Assembly: GCF_001625215.2 (NCBI RefSeq)
Contig: NC_030383.2
Location: 45,628,380-45,692,379, forward strand
Direction: 5' to 3'
Length of the DNA: 64,000 bases
Source: Daucus carota subsp. sativus
Lineage: Eukaryota > Streptophyta > Magnoliopsida > Apiales > Apiaceae
Part shown: piece after piece, positions 1-10,528 of the stretch
How the letters are laid out: each line of letters begins with the position of its first letter
Position numbering within the stretch: the first letter of the stretch is position 1
The notes under the pieces: generated by a model
Seen by the model: the letters and a program-made list of their open reading frames with translations, nothing else
Databases searched by the model: none
Told to the model about the DNA's origin: nothing
Program-made: the position numbers and the translations under genes

Positions 1-195
1 CCAAGTGATAGTATATGTGTGGTGCCTGATGTCTAAAGGCTTATGCAATAATGCAAGTAGTGCACTGAACTCAACATCAACTATTCATCCTCTCGTTCTG
101 CATTATTAGATATCGATTGTTGATTATCTATGAAATCTAATGAATTGAATAAAGAAGCCGCCGGAATGAAGTCAAAACAATACTGCTTGAACTTG

Positions 196-204
196 TATTT
201 ATAT
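196..204 (+). promoter_or_regulatory. Probable TATA box of the P450 gene
   Basis: The sequence tatttatat lies 77 bases before the preferred ATG at 281. A start of transcription about 30 bases downstream would fall after the in-frame ATG at 224, which supports 281 as the real start codon. This is inference from spacing only. Confidence 0.45.
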
Positions 205-280
205 CTTCCTCTCTTCACTCTCCATGCACAACAAGCCATACCAATTTCTAAGGTTAACTTCACCACCTTACTGTAAATTC

Positions 281-1945
281 ATGGATCCATTCCTCCATTC
301 CCCGTTCTATTTAATTTCCAGTCTGTTTGCGTTCTTAGTCTTTATCTTTTTTGTGGTGAAAAGACATAGCACATATGGAAGACAGGGCATAGTCTTGCCT
401 GAAGCTGGTGGCGCATGGCCTTTCATAGGCCATATGCATCTTCTGGGTCCAAATCAGCTGACGCATTATACACTTGGAACCATGGCTGATAAGTATGGAC
501 CAGCTTTCACCATCAAGCTTGGATCTCACAAAGTTATGGTGTTGAGTAACTGGGAAATGGCTAAAGAGTGTTTCCACACTCATGACAAGAATTTTGCAGA
601 AAAGCCGGCTGTTTTGGCCTCTAACCTACTGGGATACAACTCGGCTATGTTTGCTATCGCTCCATATGGCTCTTACTGGCGCAAGATACGAAAGATTGTG
701 TCCCTTGAACTTCTATCCGTTCGACGAATTGAAATGTTAAAGGGCCTACGAGTTTCAGAGGTGCAGACATCAATAAGAGAAGTGTACAAGTTATGGGTCG
801 AGAGTGGTAGTAACAGGCATGGAGTGTTAGTAGATATGAAGCAACTGTTTGCAAATATAACACATAATTTGATAATGGCTATGGTGGCTGGAAAGAGGTA
901 CTACGGAGGTCGTGCTAATGGTAAGGAAGGAGAGGCACAAAAGTTTGAAAAGATGATGAGGAAGTTTGGATATTTATTTGGAGTGTTTTTATTTTCTGAT
1001 TCTATACCCTTTTTGAAATGGCTGGACTCTAGAGCACATAAGCGGGACATGAAGAGAACTGCGCAAGAATTGGATGATTTTATTCAGGGGTGGTTGGAAG
1101 AGCATAAACAGAAGAGGTTAGTGAGAGGAGAGGGACCAGAAGGAGATGAGGATTTTATGGATGTGATGCTAACCATTCTGAATGATGTTGAAATAGCTGG
1201 TTTCAATGCTGATACCATAAATAAGGCTACATCTTTGGTAAGCAATAGTTTCCTGCATCTTATTTGTTGTGCACTTAAGTGTTATGTATGTGATCTTGAT
1301 GTCTTTTGTGCCTTGCAGAACCTTATATTAGCAGGATCTGACTCCACAACGGTGGCTCTAATATGGGCCGTGTGTCTCCTGCTCAACAATCGTCATATTT
1401 TAGACAAGGCACAAGCAGAGCTTGACAATATTGTCGGCAAAGATAGACATGTTGATGAATCAGACATCAAAAACCTTGTTTATCTCCAAGCAATTGTCAA
1501 GGAAACCTTGAGGCTCTGCCCGCCTAGTCCAGTAATTCCTCTCCGTTCTGCAATCAATGATTGCATCATCAAGCCCGGATACAACATATCTGCTGGTACT
1601 CGTGTCATGGTAAACATTTGGAAAATTCACAGAGATGCGAGTGTGTGGTCTGAGCCAAACGAGTACAAGCCAGACAGGTTCTTGACAACTCACAAGGACA
1701 TTGATGTGAAAGGGCGTAACTTTGAGCTCATTCCTTTCGGCTCTGGAAGGAGATCTTGTCCAGGTTCAGCGCTTGCACTACAGTCGTTGCATCTGGCTCT
1801 GGCTAGTTTCATACATTGTTTTGATATGACCAATATATCTAGTGAAGATGTGGACATGACTGAGAGCTTTGGTTTGACAAACTTCAAAGCAACTCCTCTT
1901 CAAGTTTTTCTCTTGCCAAGGCTGCAGCCTGGCTTGTATCTGTAA
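281..1945 (+). CDS. Cytochrome P450, CYP82 family
   Basis: Two exons, 281-1237 and 1319-1945, give 527 residues. The protein has an N-terminal membrane anchor (about residues 3-25), which would place it on the ER facing the cytosol. It then has the EAGGAWPFIGH hinge, an I-helix oxygen-binding motif AGSDST (324-329; the first Thr of the usual AGxDTT is Ser), KETLR of the ExxR K-helix (380-384), PDRF (437-440) and the heme loop FGSGRRSCPG (459-468) with Cys466 as ligand. CYP82 enzymes oxidise terpenoids, phenolics or alkaloids, and the substrate cannot be read from sequence. The 81-base intron (gtaagc...ttgcag) is a multiple of three and lacks in-frame stops, so uncorrected models would add 27 false residues after the DTINKATSL segment. 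The ATG at 281 is chosen because anchor and hinge spacing are typical from there. An in-frame ATG at 224 would add 19 residues. Confidence 0.92.
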   Translation: MDPFLHSPFYLISSLFAFLVFIFFVVKRHSTYGRQGIVLPEAGGAWPFIGHMHLLGPNQLTHYTLGTMADKYGPAFTIKLGSHKVMVLSNWEMAKECFHTHDKNFAEKPAVLASNLLGYNSAMFAIAPYGSYWRKIRKIVSLELLSVRRIEMLKGLRVSEVQTSIREVYKLWVESGSNRHGVLVDMKQLFANITHNLIMAMVAGKRYYGGRANGKEGEAQKFEKMMRKFGYLFGVFLFSDSIPFLKWLDSRAHKRDMKRTAQELDDFIQGWLEEHKQKRLVRGEGPEGDEDFMDVMLTILNDVEIAGFNADTINKATSLVSNSFLHLICCALKCYVCDLDVFCALQNLILAGSDSTTVALIWAVCLLLNNRHILDKAQAELDNIVGKDRHVDESDIKNLVYLQAIVKETLRLCPPSPVIPLRSAINDCIIKPGYNISAGTRVMVNIWKIHRDASVWSEPNEYKPDRFLTTHKDIDVKGRNFELIPFGSGRRSCPGSALALQSLHLALASFIHCFDMTNISSEDVDMTESFGLTNFKATPLQVFLLPRLQPGLYL

Positions 1946-2908
1946 ATTCCAGCCTGCCCCCTATAGCTGGGATAGTGTTTCAAATAAGTCTTTGCTTTCA
2001 GTCATTACTCTGGTAATAATCTTCAAGGAAAGAGCTTGTTATGTTTTAATCTCCAGACACAGTCACAACATCCATCATAGATGCTGTTTGTTTTTTTATA
2101 TCCGTTTCTGCTTTGTAATAGCTCAAGTGTGCTGAAATTTATTATCACACCCCCCTTAAGCTTCCTTTTTTCCTGTAAGAAAAGCTGAATAGCAATTATT
2201 ATCTATTTTACTACAGTTCATATGCTCTTCTGCTTTGGTAAAAAATTGTTTTCTTTTTACCCATTCGAAGAGGTGGCTTGTTTTTTAAGATAACCACATT
2301 TGATAAGTGATTGACTGATAAATGATAATTTATAACTAGGATTGATTAGTTTTTATATGTTGTTGAATAAAAATTATATATATATACAGATTTTGAAAAT
2401 AACAAGTTTAAATAAGAGTTCGTTTATTAAACGACGAGATTAAAAATGAGTCGAATAAAAATGAAAGTGCTTATTCAGCTTATTTGATAAAGTAAATGAT
2501 TATACTATATATTAAGTTCAAAAATGAAATTATATGATATGGTGTCAAATTTTTTATTTTGTCAAGAAAATTAGTGGTAAAAGTGAAGAGATAACGTGGT
2601 GTTTAGTTTTATCTATAAAATTTTAATCAGCTTGTATAATTATATTATTTATTTGCTTATAAATGTTTAGATATAAAATCTAACATCAAATAATATAATA
2701 ATTTAATGAATAAAATTAGTAAAATAATATATATTAATTTTGAAATTAATATAAATTAAATTTCAAAAATTCAAACAAATCGCTAATTTCTACGTATCAG
2801 ATTTTACAAGTCGCAGAGCAAACCAGGCCCACTATCGTACTGATAAGTGATATCCAAACGCGCCTCTATTTGTGAACCCTTGTCCCTGACCTTGAGCCAC
2901 TCACTCTC
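1946..2908. other. P450 3' region and AT-rich intergenic spacer
   Basis: The first 250 bases are probable 3' UTR, T-rich with no other coding signal. The remainder to 2,780 is A/T-rich without an open frame or repeat I recognise. The last 130 bases are the presumed promoter and leader of the RUS gene; no clear TATA box is visible. Confidence 0.5.
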
Positions 2909-5900
2909 ATGCAAATTAACTCGATCCCTGCTTCAAATTCACACTTGCCATGGCCTTCATCAAAAATCCATTATTTTTTCACATCATATAAGCAACTGAA
3001 GCCCCTTTCTTTTTCATTAAAAGCTTCTTCTTTTGAAGCCCAAGACCCAAAACTCACTATTCCGGCACGTCTTCCGGTGACTATTCGCCGGTCCGGCAGT
3101 GTTTTTCAGTATTCATGGGATGGTAATCAGTTAAAGCTGATATCTTTAGATAAAAGATCCTCGCTTTCCTCTTCGTTGGATGATTTTGAAGATGGGTATA
3201 AAAGATTGTTCAAGTTTGTTAGCTTGCCTGTTAGAAACTTTTTTTTGCCCAGGGAAATTAGTGGGAATTATGTAGAATATGTGAAATGGAAGTTTTTGCA
3301 TAGAGTTTTTAGCTCTGCGCTTCAAGTTCTTGCTACTCAGGTTTTAATCTTTTGCACTTTGTAATTAGTTGTTTTTTTGTTTGTGAACTTGTTATATTTG
3401 TTCTTGTTTAGTTTTCGGAAATTTGGGTCTTAAAGTTTTGTTCTTTCATGACTGTTTTTTATTTTTATTGGCAAATTGTAATGTGATGATTATTAGGATT
3501 TTGAATTGGTTACTGCTAGGCAATGTTTAGGGCAATTGGAATTGGGTATGCTCATTCGCTTCCATCTGCTGCCGCCCTCAACTGGGTATTAAAAGATGGT
3601 CTCGGACGCCTTAGTAGATGTATCTACACTGCTTGTTTAGCGTCGGCTTTTGATACTAATCTTAAGGTATATTTAGAGCACTTGTTGGTGATTTAAGAGC
3701 TGTGAAATATAATTTTGTAGAATGTGTTAGAATATCATTTTAAGAGTTTTATCGAATTTATTCTTATCCACTGTTTTTTTTCAAGCGAGTTAGGTTCTCT
3801 ACCTCGGTTGTGTTCAGTTTGAGCGTTGGCCTTGAGTTGTTGACTCCTGCATTTCCTCAGTACTTCCTTCTTCTTGCATCTGTTGCCAATATTGCAAAGC
3901 AAATAAGCCTTGCATGCTACCTAGCAACAAGTGTAAGTTTCTGATGTTATCTACTGCTTTATTCTAAGAAAAACATTAATAAAATGATACTGTATTACAT
4001 GATAAGATATGAACTTATAACTGGTGATATTAATTTTTTACCTCTTTCATATTTTCCTATATATGAAGTTTGTTATTGGGTTTCTGAGAATATTTGTCGT
4101 CTCTGCTTCTGGAGTAATTATTTGTTATAAATGTATAACAGTAAGGTTTGATTTCGCATAATCAACTTGAATCAAACTGTGGATTGAATCTCTGCCATCA
4201 GTTTAAATAATGCCATATCTCATCTAAGATATGTCTGGTATTGCTTAAATTTTACAATTTTTCCAAACTTGGCTAACATGGGTACATCTTTAGGGCTTTA
4301 CTGTCCAGCAATTATAATTGCTATATTAGATGCTGTATTTGTTTTTACTTAATCATGCCAATGATTTACCAGTTACCAAGTCATTTGAGAGTTAGAGATT
4401 GAGTTGGGAAAATTTTATTTTCCCCTTATGTCCAGTTTCTCCTGAAGTTTCATGTATTCTGGTTCAACATCCTAAAGAAAGGTCTAAAAGCTGTCAAATT
4501 GTGTTTGCAGTCTGCTGTTCATCGAAGCTTCGCAATAGCAGACAATCTGGGTGAAGTTTCTGCGAAAGCACAGGTCGTGTATATTTTCTTAGTAAATGCC
4601 CTTTTTATAATGTCGGTTTTAGTTTCTGGGAAGTAAATTTTGGTTTTATTTTCAGATTCAATCCGTGTCATTCGACAATCTTGGTCTTTTGCTAGCTGCA
4701 TCCTTGAATATGTTGTTTAAAAATAGCCCCAGGTTTTCTACTTTTCATCTTAGTTATCATAAACTTGTCAACTCCCTTTGAATGTATTTAATCTCCCCCT
4801 CCCCCTTTCTAGAAAAGCATAAGAAAAGAGATGGTAATTGTTAGGAACATATAGTATCTTTCTTTGCTACAGCATAATTATATAGTATCTTTTTGTCTAT
4901 CTTGAATTGAAAAAAATACATGTGTGTTGCATGTTTATAATTGGCCTGCTAAAAATGCACTTGTAAGTACTTAGTGTTAGCAATGTTTATATAAAAGGTC
5001 ACATGACTAAATAAAAAAAAAATTTAATGTCTTTTAACATTTTGACGTTCTTAAAGATTGCAAGCAGGTTTACCATTTGCTATATATCCAGTATTCACGG
5101 CAATTGACCTTTTTGGAATTTATCAAGGGCTGAAGCATGTCCATCTACAAACTTTGACCAAGGTAGGTCTCATATTTTAGCTTTAACATTGTATCACAGG
5201 ATGACCATGTCTCATCCTTTCATGGTATCATATGCTTGGTTCAGTTAGTAGTATATATTATACTGGTTCACTAATTTTCCCTTTCTGAATTTTAGGATAG
5301 ACTTGAGATTATACTAAATACGTGGATTGAGGTAGGATATATCCCATCACCTGCGGAAGTAAGTAATGCTGAAGGAATTGATTTCTTGTCTAATGGAGGT
5401 GAAATTTCTTTTACCGGGTGTTTGTTGTGGCATTTTTTATACGCCAATATTGGAATCAGCTTTTTACTTAGATTTGCATCAGGCAGGGAACTGTGGAACA
5501 TTAGAATTGGCTGCTTAAATACCAAGAGTCAAATACCAATGCTGTCAATGATGACCGTAAAATCTTTAAAGAATGAAGATTTATACTTTATTTGTATGGA
5601 GATATCTCAACATAAGTTGCTAAGGAAGAATCATGTAAGTATATCGTGTGTGTTTTTGTGTTATGCACTGTGTATGACGAGGTCTCAGAGCTCTCATTTT
5701 ATTTCTGTCGCCAACATAACAGCTAGGTATACTGCTTTGTGTACGTGAAGGGGCACAGACTGCAGATGTTATTCTGGGTTTATTGCAGGTATTAGAATAG
5801 CATTATCTTGTTTTCTTAAACATTTTTTTTATGGGACACAATGACAGGATCTTGAAGAAATGAGGAAACATGATCCAGCTTAGCTTGTTTGTTTATATAG

Positions 5901-6192
5901 CACGCCATGTTGATCAGTAACCTAATGTTCTTTCGTTTTTTAGGCATGTTATCTTCGCAAGAGACTCCTATGTAGTGCAACCAAATGGGACACTATATTA
6001 GAAGCTTGCCACAAATCAGATTTAGTACTAGGTGACTGGTTTAGTCTAGTAGAAGACAGCAAACACTCAGCACTTGCAAATTTCGACTTGTTAAAAGAAA
6101 AATTAGTGGAAGCAGGTTGGGCTAGCAAGAACATTTTGTTGAGCACAAAGGAGCAAGCTCGTTACAGTTTTCTAGATGACCCTCAGGGATAA
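2909..6192 (+). CDS. RUS4: ROOT UV-B SENSITIVE (DUF647) protein, RUS4-like
   Basis: Spliced model: exons 2909-3340, 3520-3666, 3786-3932, 4511-4573, 4656-4732, 5057-5162, 5296-5398, 5483-5634, 5723-5788 and 5944-6192, giving about 513 residues. All introns are GT-AG and the reading frame is kept throughout. The N-terminus is Ser-rich and looks like an organellar transit peptide. The DUF647 core runs from about residue 100 to 360, with the conserved stretches GYAHSLPSAAALNWVLKDG, SSAVHRSFAIADNLGEVSAK and LQAGLPFAIYP. The C-terminal part ends in GWASKNILLSTKEQARYSF. RUS proteins are linked to vitamin B6 and UV-B responses (RUS1/2) and to stamen development (RUS4), but their molecular activity is not settled. 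The 84-base segment 5399-5482 is in frame and stopless. I treat it as an intron because removing it restores the family's usual spacing before WNIRIGC. If it is retained the protein has 541 residues. Confidence 0.86.
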
Positions 6193-6718
6193 GAGATATC
6201 GCACGAACGTGGTGGACTCCTAAGGAGATTTATTAAATTTTGGTTTAAGATGTGCGCTCATCAAATGGTCATGAAATCATGCAGTTCCACCCATTTAAAA
6301 TTGAATTAGTGGAAATGGGTAGTTTAAGCATAGTCTCATGATCACCTCAATTTTTTCAAGATAGGTCCCTTTTTATTATAAAGAGAACTTCTCATTATAG
6401 GATCTCCAGGGATGAGTCTCCCTAAGAGTTTTGTTACCTTTTTTTATACAAGTCATATTTGTTAGCAAGTGGTGAATAATGTTTTCAGCCCGAAACATAT
6501 TTAGGGTAGTTAAATTCACGAGTTTATGTGATGAATTTACAACTAAAGTGTGAAATAAGTACGTATACAGTTTGACAAGTCCTTGAAGAGTGAAAAATTG
6601 AATATGATACTTGTAATTGTAAAGAACTCAGAAGTTCAATATACTTGCTTCTTTTCTTCTTCTTTTTTGCAAAGTTGTAATCTCAAAGTAATACTCCTAC
6701 ATAATTACAAATGGGCAG
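6193..6718. other. RUS4 3' region, no gene seen
   Basis: Probable 3' UTR followed by unique-looking A/T-rich DNA with short T-rich runs near 6,650. No open frame or repeat recognised. Confidence 0.4.
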
Positions 6719-6726
6719 CCTGGAGT

Positions 6727-7275
6727 TAGAGGTGGCAAAATGTGGTTTTGGTTTGGTTTTGGTTCTTATAAAATAGATTTGGTTTGGATAGATGAACCAA
6801 AACCATTTTCAAACCATATATTAATAAATTTGGTTATGGTTTTAGTTTGAATTATGGGTAACTAGTTTAGTAAGTAAAAATAAGTTTTATATAATGAACA
6901 AAAGTTAATACACTCAAATCACAATATAATGAATACTAAATATAACAAAAGTATGTGTGAGTGTGTGAGTTGATGGAGTGGTTTAAGCTCTTGGCTTCTC
7001 CAAGTAAGGTCATGAGTTCGAACCATGGGATGTGCATGTGATAATTAGCAAAAAGAAAGAAAGAAAAGAAAAGGAACATAATAGTGTGTGTGGAGAGTTA
7101 TAAGAAATCTTAAAAGTGAGACCAAATGTGGTTAGAACCATATTTTGTGAGAAATGTGAGACTAAAAACCAAACCAAATCCATTTTTCTAAATGTGATTT
7201 CAGATGGATCCAAATTCACAATTTTGGTTTGGTTTGGATTGGTTTAATGATTTTGCATCCATATTGCCACCTCTA
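6727..7275. mobile_element. hAT-type MITE with perfect 12-bp terminal inverted repeats
   Basis: The ends are tagaggtggcaa at 6727-6738 and its exact reverse complement ttgccacctcta at 7264-7275. Both sides carry the same 8-bp target-site duplication cctggagt (6719-6726 and 7276-7283). An 8-bp duplication with this TIR is the hallmark of hAT elements. At 549 bp with no transposase it is non-autonomous. The subterminal parts are rich in ggttttggtttgg. It sits in the 3' flank of the RUS gene. Confidence 0.85.
6958..7050 (+). repeat. tRNA-derived SINE-like fragment nested in the hAT MITE
   Basis: The stretch has an A-box-like tgatggagtggtttaagc and, about 50 bases on, a B-box-like gagttcgaacc, the split RNA polymerase III promoter of tRNA-derived SINEs. 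It does not fold as a complete tRNA on inspection, and no poly(A) tail or duplication was found, so it may be a partial copy or captured sequence. Confidence 0.4.
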
Positions 7276-7283
7276 CCTGGAGT

Positions 7284-8950
7284 TAACTTTGTACTTGTTG
7301 GTTTTGCTACCATGGTAATCAGGAATTGAATTAGGACTTTGTGGGAGATTGATTATACGCGTCAGTTGATTCAACATGACAGTTTTTTGTTTCAACGGGG
7401 AAGTTGACAATGAGCTAGTGACAGACTGACAGTTAACAACAAGGATCTCCCTCTGTATTTTAATTCATGATAATTAAATTTTGGCACACATTTTTTAAAT
7501 ACTCTGGTTTTACATTAAAAATATTATTTTTTGCAATTTTTTGTGAATTATAATTCTAATGTATTTTATTTGAAAATGAAAATTTCAAAAATAATCATAT
7601 TAACTACTGTGACAACCTAAAGTGTCTCAAAATCAAGACGTGAATATTGATGAATATTGTGACAAATTTAACTATATTCTTTAAGCATACCATCTGTTTA
7701 TATTTTATTATTATTTAAAAAAAAGTAGGCGAGAGAAGTGAATAAAATTGAAGTTAAGTAAATATGATATTCAATAATAATAAGTTAAGAGCATCCAGAT
7801 ACTTTTTAAAAGAGAATGGAGACATGAGACTCTTAAAGAATCTCCGCTGATATTTTTAAGTCATTTCTTAAACTACAATAATATAAATTGTCAAACTCAG
7901 TGAGTTAATAGATTGAAGAACGTAATAACTCCAATACTACTCTTTATATTTAGCTCTTTAATTATATTTTATATTTATTTTATATAAATGAGAAAGAAAC
8001 ATTAACTAAAAAAGAGAGAAGATTGCAAGGAAATTAATATTATATCATAAATAAATATTAAGAGTTATCGATAGAGTAACCAGTAGGTTGTTAAACTTCT
8101 AAAAATCTTGAAGGAATCCATTGGAGTCCTGATTCTTGACTTCTTCTTTAAATTTGCCCGTTGGGCGCCTGTCTCTTGAATGGACTGAATCCATTAGGAA
8201 TACCATTAGAAATTTTGAATATTTATTTATTATTTAAAAAATATATTTATTAATAAATATTATCTTTCGAATCGGGTTTGAGTTACTCGCGGGTAGTGCG
8301 GGTCGGGTTCGAGTCGGGTATTCTGACCCATTAAAATTTCGGGTCGGATTCGGGTTGGGTAAAATTTTTGACCCCGACTGTCAACCCGATCCGAAACTCG
8401 AAATTGCGCGAATTTGTAACTTAGCAGTTAGCACACAGCCACAGAGGTCTGCCCCTGGTATTTTAGCCTCTTCTAGGAAACACGTTGTGCAAGTAGAGGG
8501 GTCTGAAGCCCCTAGTATGCGAGCCCACACTCTTCGAGCTACACGGATTGGGGACCTTGGGGTTGGCGGTTGGGTCTGATCAGCCCCTGATTGACTCTTT
8601 CCCGGCTTATCCTAATGCTTTCAGGTTTTTTCTTCTTTTTTTTTTTTGGCTAAAAACTTTCAGGTTTTGTTGGGTTTACGTTGACGTGTTATTTTTATAC
8701 TTGCAAGAAAATGACATGTCAGAATTCATAATCATAATTGAAAATTTTGGGTGCCTGCTTTTTTTTTTATTTAAATTGAAGCTAGAAATATTTGAAAATT
8801 ATATTATCACAAAGAACTGATTGTGATGTAGTCATTTTTGAGTTAAACCAATAAGCTATCCACAGGGCCGCCATTTTGCAAAAACCACAGTTTTGAGATG
8901 ATACTGTGGGGGGCCTCAATATAACAACCACCGACATAAAGCTCTTTCAC
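7284..8950. other. Intergenic, repeat-like, no gene
   Basis: AT-rich to about 8,260. From 8,270 to 8,390 there is a run of gggtcggg and cgggttcg words, with reverse-complement copies at 8,370-8,400, able to form stem-loops; this is a common plant repeat type. The following GC-richer piece to 8,600 is open in one frame but has no recognisable domain. I treat it as transposon-derived, not as a gene. Confidence 0.4.
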
Positions 8951-8952
8951 TC

Positions 8953-8966
8953 TTTAATATAAAGAG
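8953..8966 (+). promoter_or_regulatory. TATA box of the small-protein gene
   Basis: ctttaatataaaga lies about 70-80 bases before the ATG at 9034, a normal spacing for a plant TATA box with a short leader. Confidence 0.5.
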
Positions 8967-9033
8967 CATCCTCCTCACCAAGATACATTCAGATTACTAT
9001 CTATTCTCACTACCCCTGTCAAAATATTTATCA

Positions 9034-9348
9034 ATGGCTTACAAGATATCAAATAACCAACAGGATGCGTTTTTAGAAACTGAGAAGCTGAGTCTCTCAG
9101 GAGCTGGAGATGACAAGCAGCTTGGCTCTCCCAACAGCACTTCAGTTACAAGCAAGCTTTATATCAAAGCTTCTTCCTCAGCTCAAACTCAAAACTCATC
9201 AGGAACACTAGACAGACAAGTTGTTCTGAGGCGTATTCGTCAGCACAAGTGCTTAAAGAAGGTGCAAAACACTTTCCAGGCTCTGCTCCCCCAAGCCGCT
9301 TCTCACCAGGGATGGCTAGAACAAGATGATGTTTTTACGTCCCCCTGA
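9034..9348 (+). CDS. Small Ser/Gln-rich protein of unknown function, 104 residues
   Basis: A single-exon frame with a well placed upstream TATA element. The N-terminal 60 residues are polar and low in hydrophobics (Ser, Gln, Asn), so probably disordered. The C-terminal part carries a basic segment, VVLRRIRQHKCLKKVQNTFQ (about residues 64-83), that could form an amphipathic helix, and a tail ending WLEQDDVFTSP. No signal peptide or membrane segment is seen. I recall a similar RRIRxHKxxxKV segment in small uncharacterised angiosperm proteins but cannot name the family. Coding-like base composition compared with the flanks and the ordered promoter favour a real gene. Confidence 0.6.
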   Translation: MAYKISNNQQDAFLETEKLSLSGAGDDKQLGSPNSTSVTSKLYIKASSSAQTQNSSGTLDRQVVLRRIRQHKCLKKVQNTFQALLPQAASHQGWLEQDDVFTSP

Positions 9349-10528
9349 TTCAAGTCTCGGGTTAAGTAACAACCTCAGGAATCACGCGACTCCAGCAGTT
9401 GTGTTGGGATTTATGGATGCCCACTGTGGCAAGATAAGTAACTTATTTTGGACCTATTAGAAAGAAATTGATTCACTCAGGAGTGCTTCCATTGAATTTA
9501 ATTGCTTTGTGAAATAACCAGTTGCTCTGCCATCGTCATCATATTATGTACTTGTATAACATTAAACTCAGTGTCATTTTGATTTTATTATAATTGAATA
9601 TTGAATATTACGGTTGGTTTTATTGGGGACATGAATATAAACACAAAATATTTTGGAGTTGTGTTACGCATCTTAAATTATGTTCTCAAACGTATTTTTA
9701 AATGACATTACAGATAGATAACTAATTTTAATTATGTGATTGATGTGCATACGGGAAATTCAGTTATTATTAGTGTGAGTTAAACGAAACATACATTTTG
9801 ACATTTAGATTTTAAAAAAAAAAAAATTGTAAAGACACATGACATTTTGTAATATTTTGGGCAATCCACTTGCGTTAAATAAGATATGCCTTCTAAATTA
9901 AGTACGGCTCAAGATAAATGATGCCTTTTAAACTTTACAAATATCCCACCATCGATTTAAGGGAAAAACTGAGCTCAAGTTTTGGGGTGTCACTAGCAAT
10001 AATGTTAGTATTTCTTTTTCTCCATCGTTTGTTTTAGCTAAACAAACGGTGTCTTTTCTTAATAGTGAACCAAAGTAACGCTGGAGTGAAAATTAAAATA
10101 AATATCCATTTGCATATGAATATCAAGTGTGCTTTCCATTATGGATGAGTATCCGATCAATTTGGACCTGGAATGCTATCCTGTTCCTGGTTCTCGAATT
10201 TAAAGTCAAGTTACGAATTTTCTCTAATTTTTTAGATGGGAACTTTTCCTGCTTCTTAATCCCCGTTCTGATCAAAGAATGGGACCCACAAGAATTCGAG
10301 AGATTTATATTTTTAAAATATATATTATGAAAACTTTTTAATAACATGATTTTTACGTACAATTATTCGAAAGAGATCATGTAAAATATTTTTTATTATA
10401 TGTCATATATAAAAATCGCTTCAAATTAATAAAATGAAATATAAAACTAGATTGATTATTATTATTTTACATTATAGTATAAATTAATTTAATCAAAAAA
10501 ATTGTGAGAAAAATTGAAATTTACAAAT
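9349..10528. other. Intergenic, no gene seen
   Basis: 3' flank of the small gene, then AT-rich DNA. A short inverted repeat at 10,023-10,051 (catcgtttgttt ... aaacaaacggtg) could form a hairpin. No open frame with a recognisable product. Confidence 0.4.

Noticed and set aside
224-280. N-terminal extension of the P450 from an earlier in-frame ATG
   Set aside because: The TATA box at 196-204 would place the start of transcription after it, and the family's membrane anchor begins at the ATG at 281.
6958-7050. A functional tRNA gene
   Set aside because: Only box-like words are present; no complete cloverleaf can be drawn.
8355-8820. Two overlapping open frames (74 and 90 residues)
   Set aside because: They lie in gggtcggg-rich repeat and T-rich DNA, with no domain, promoter or codon bias.
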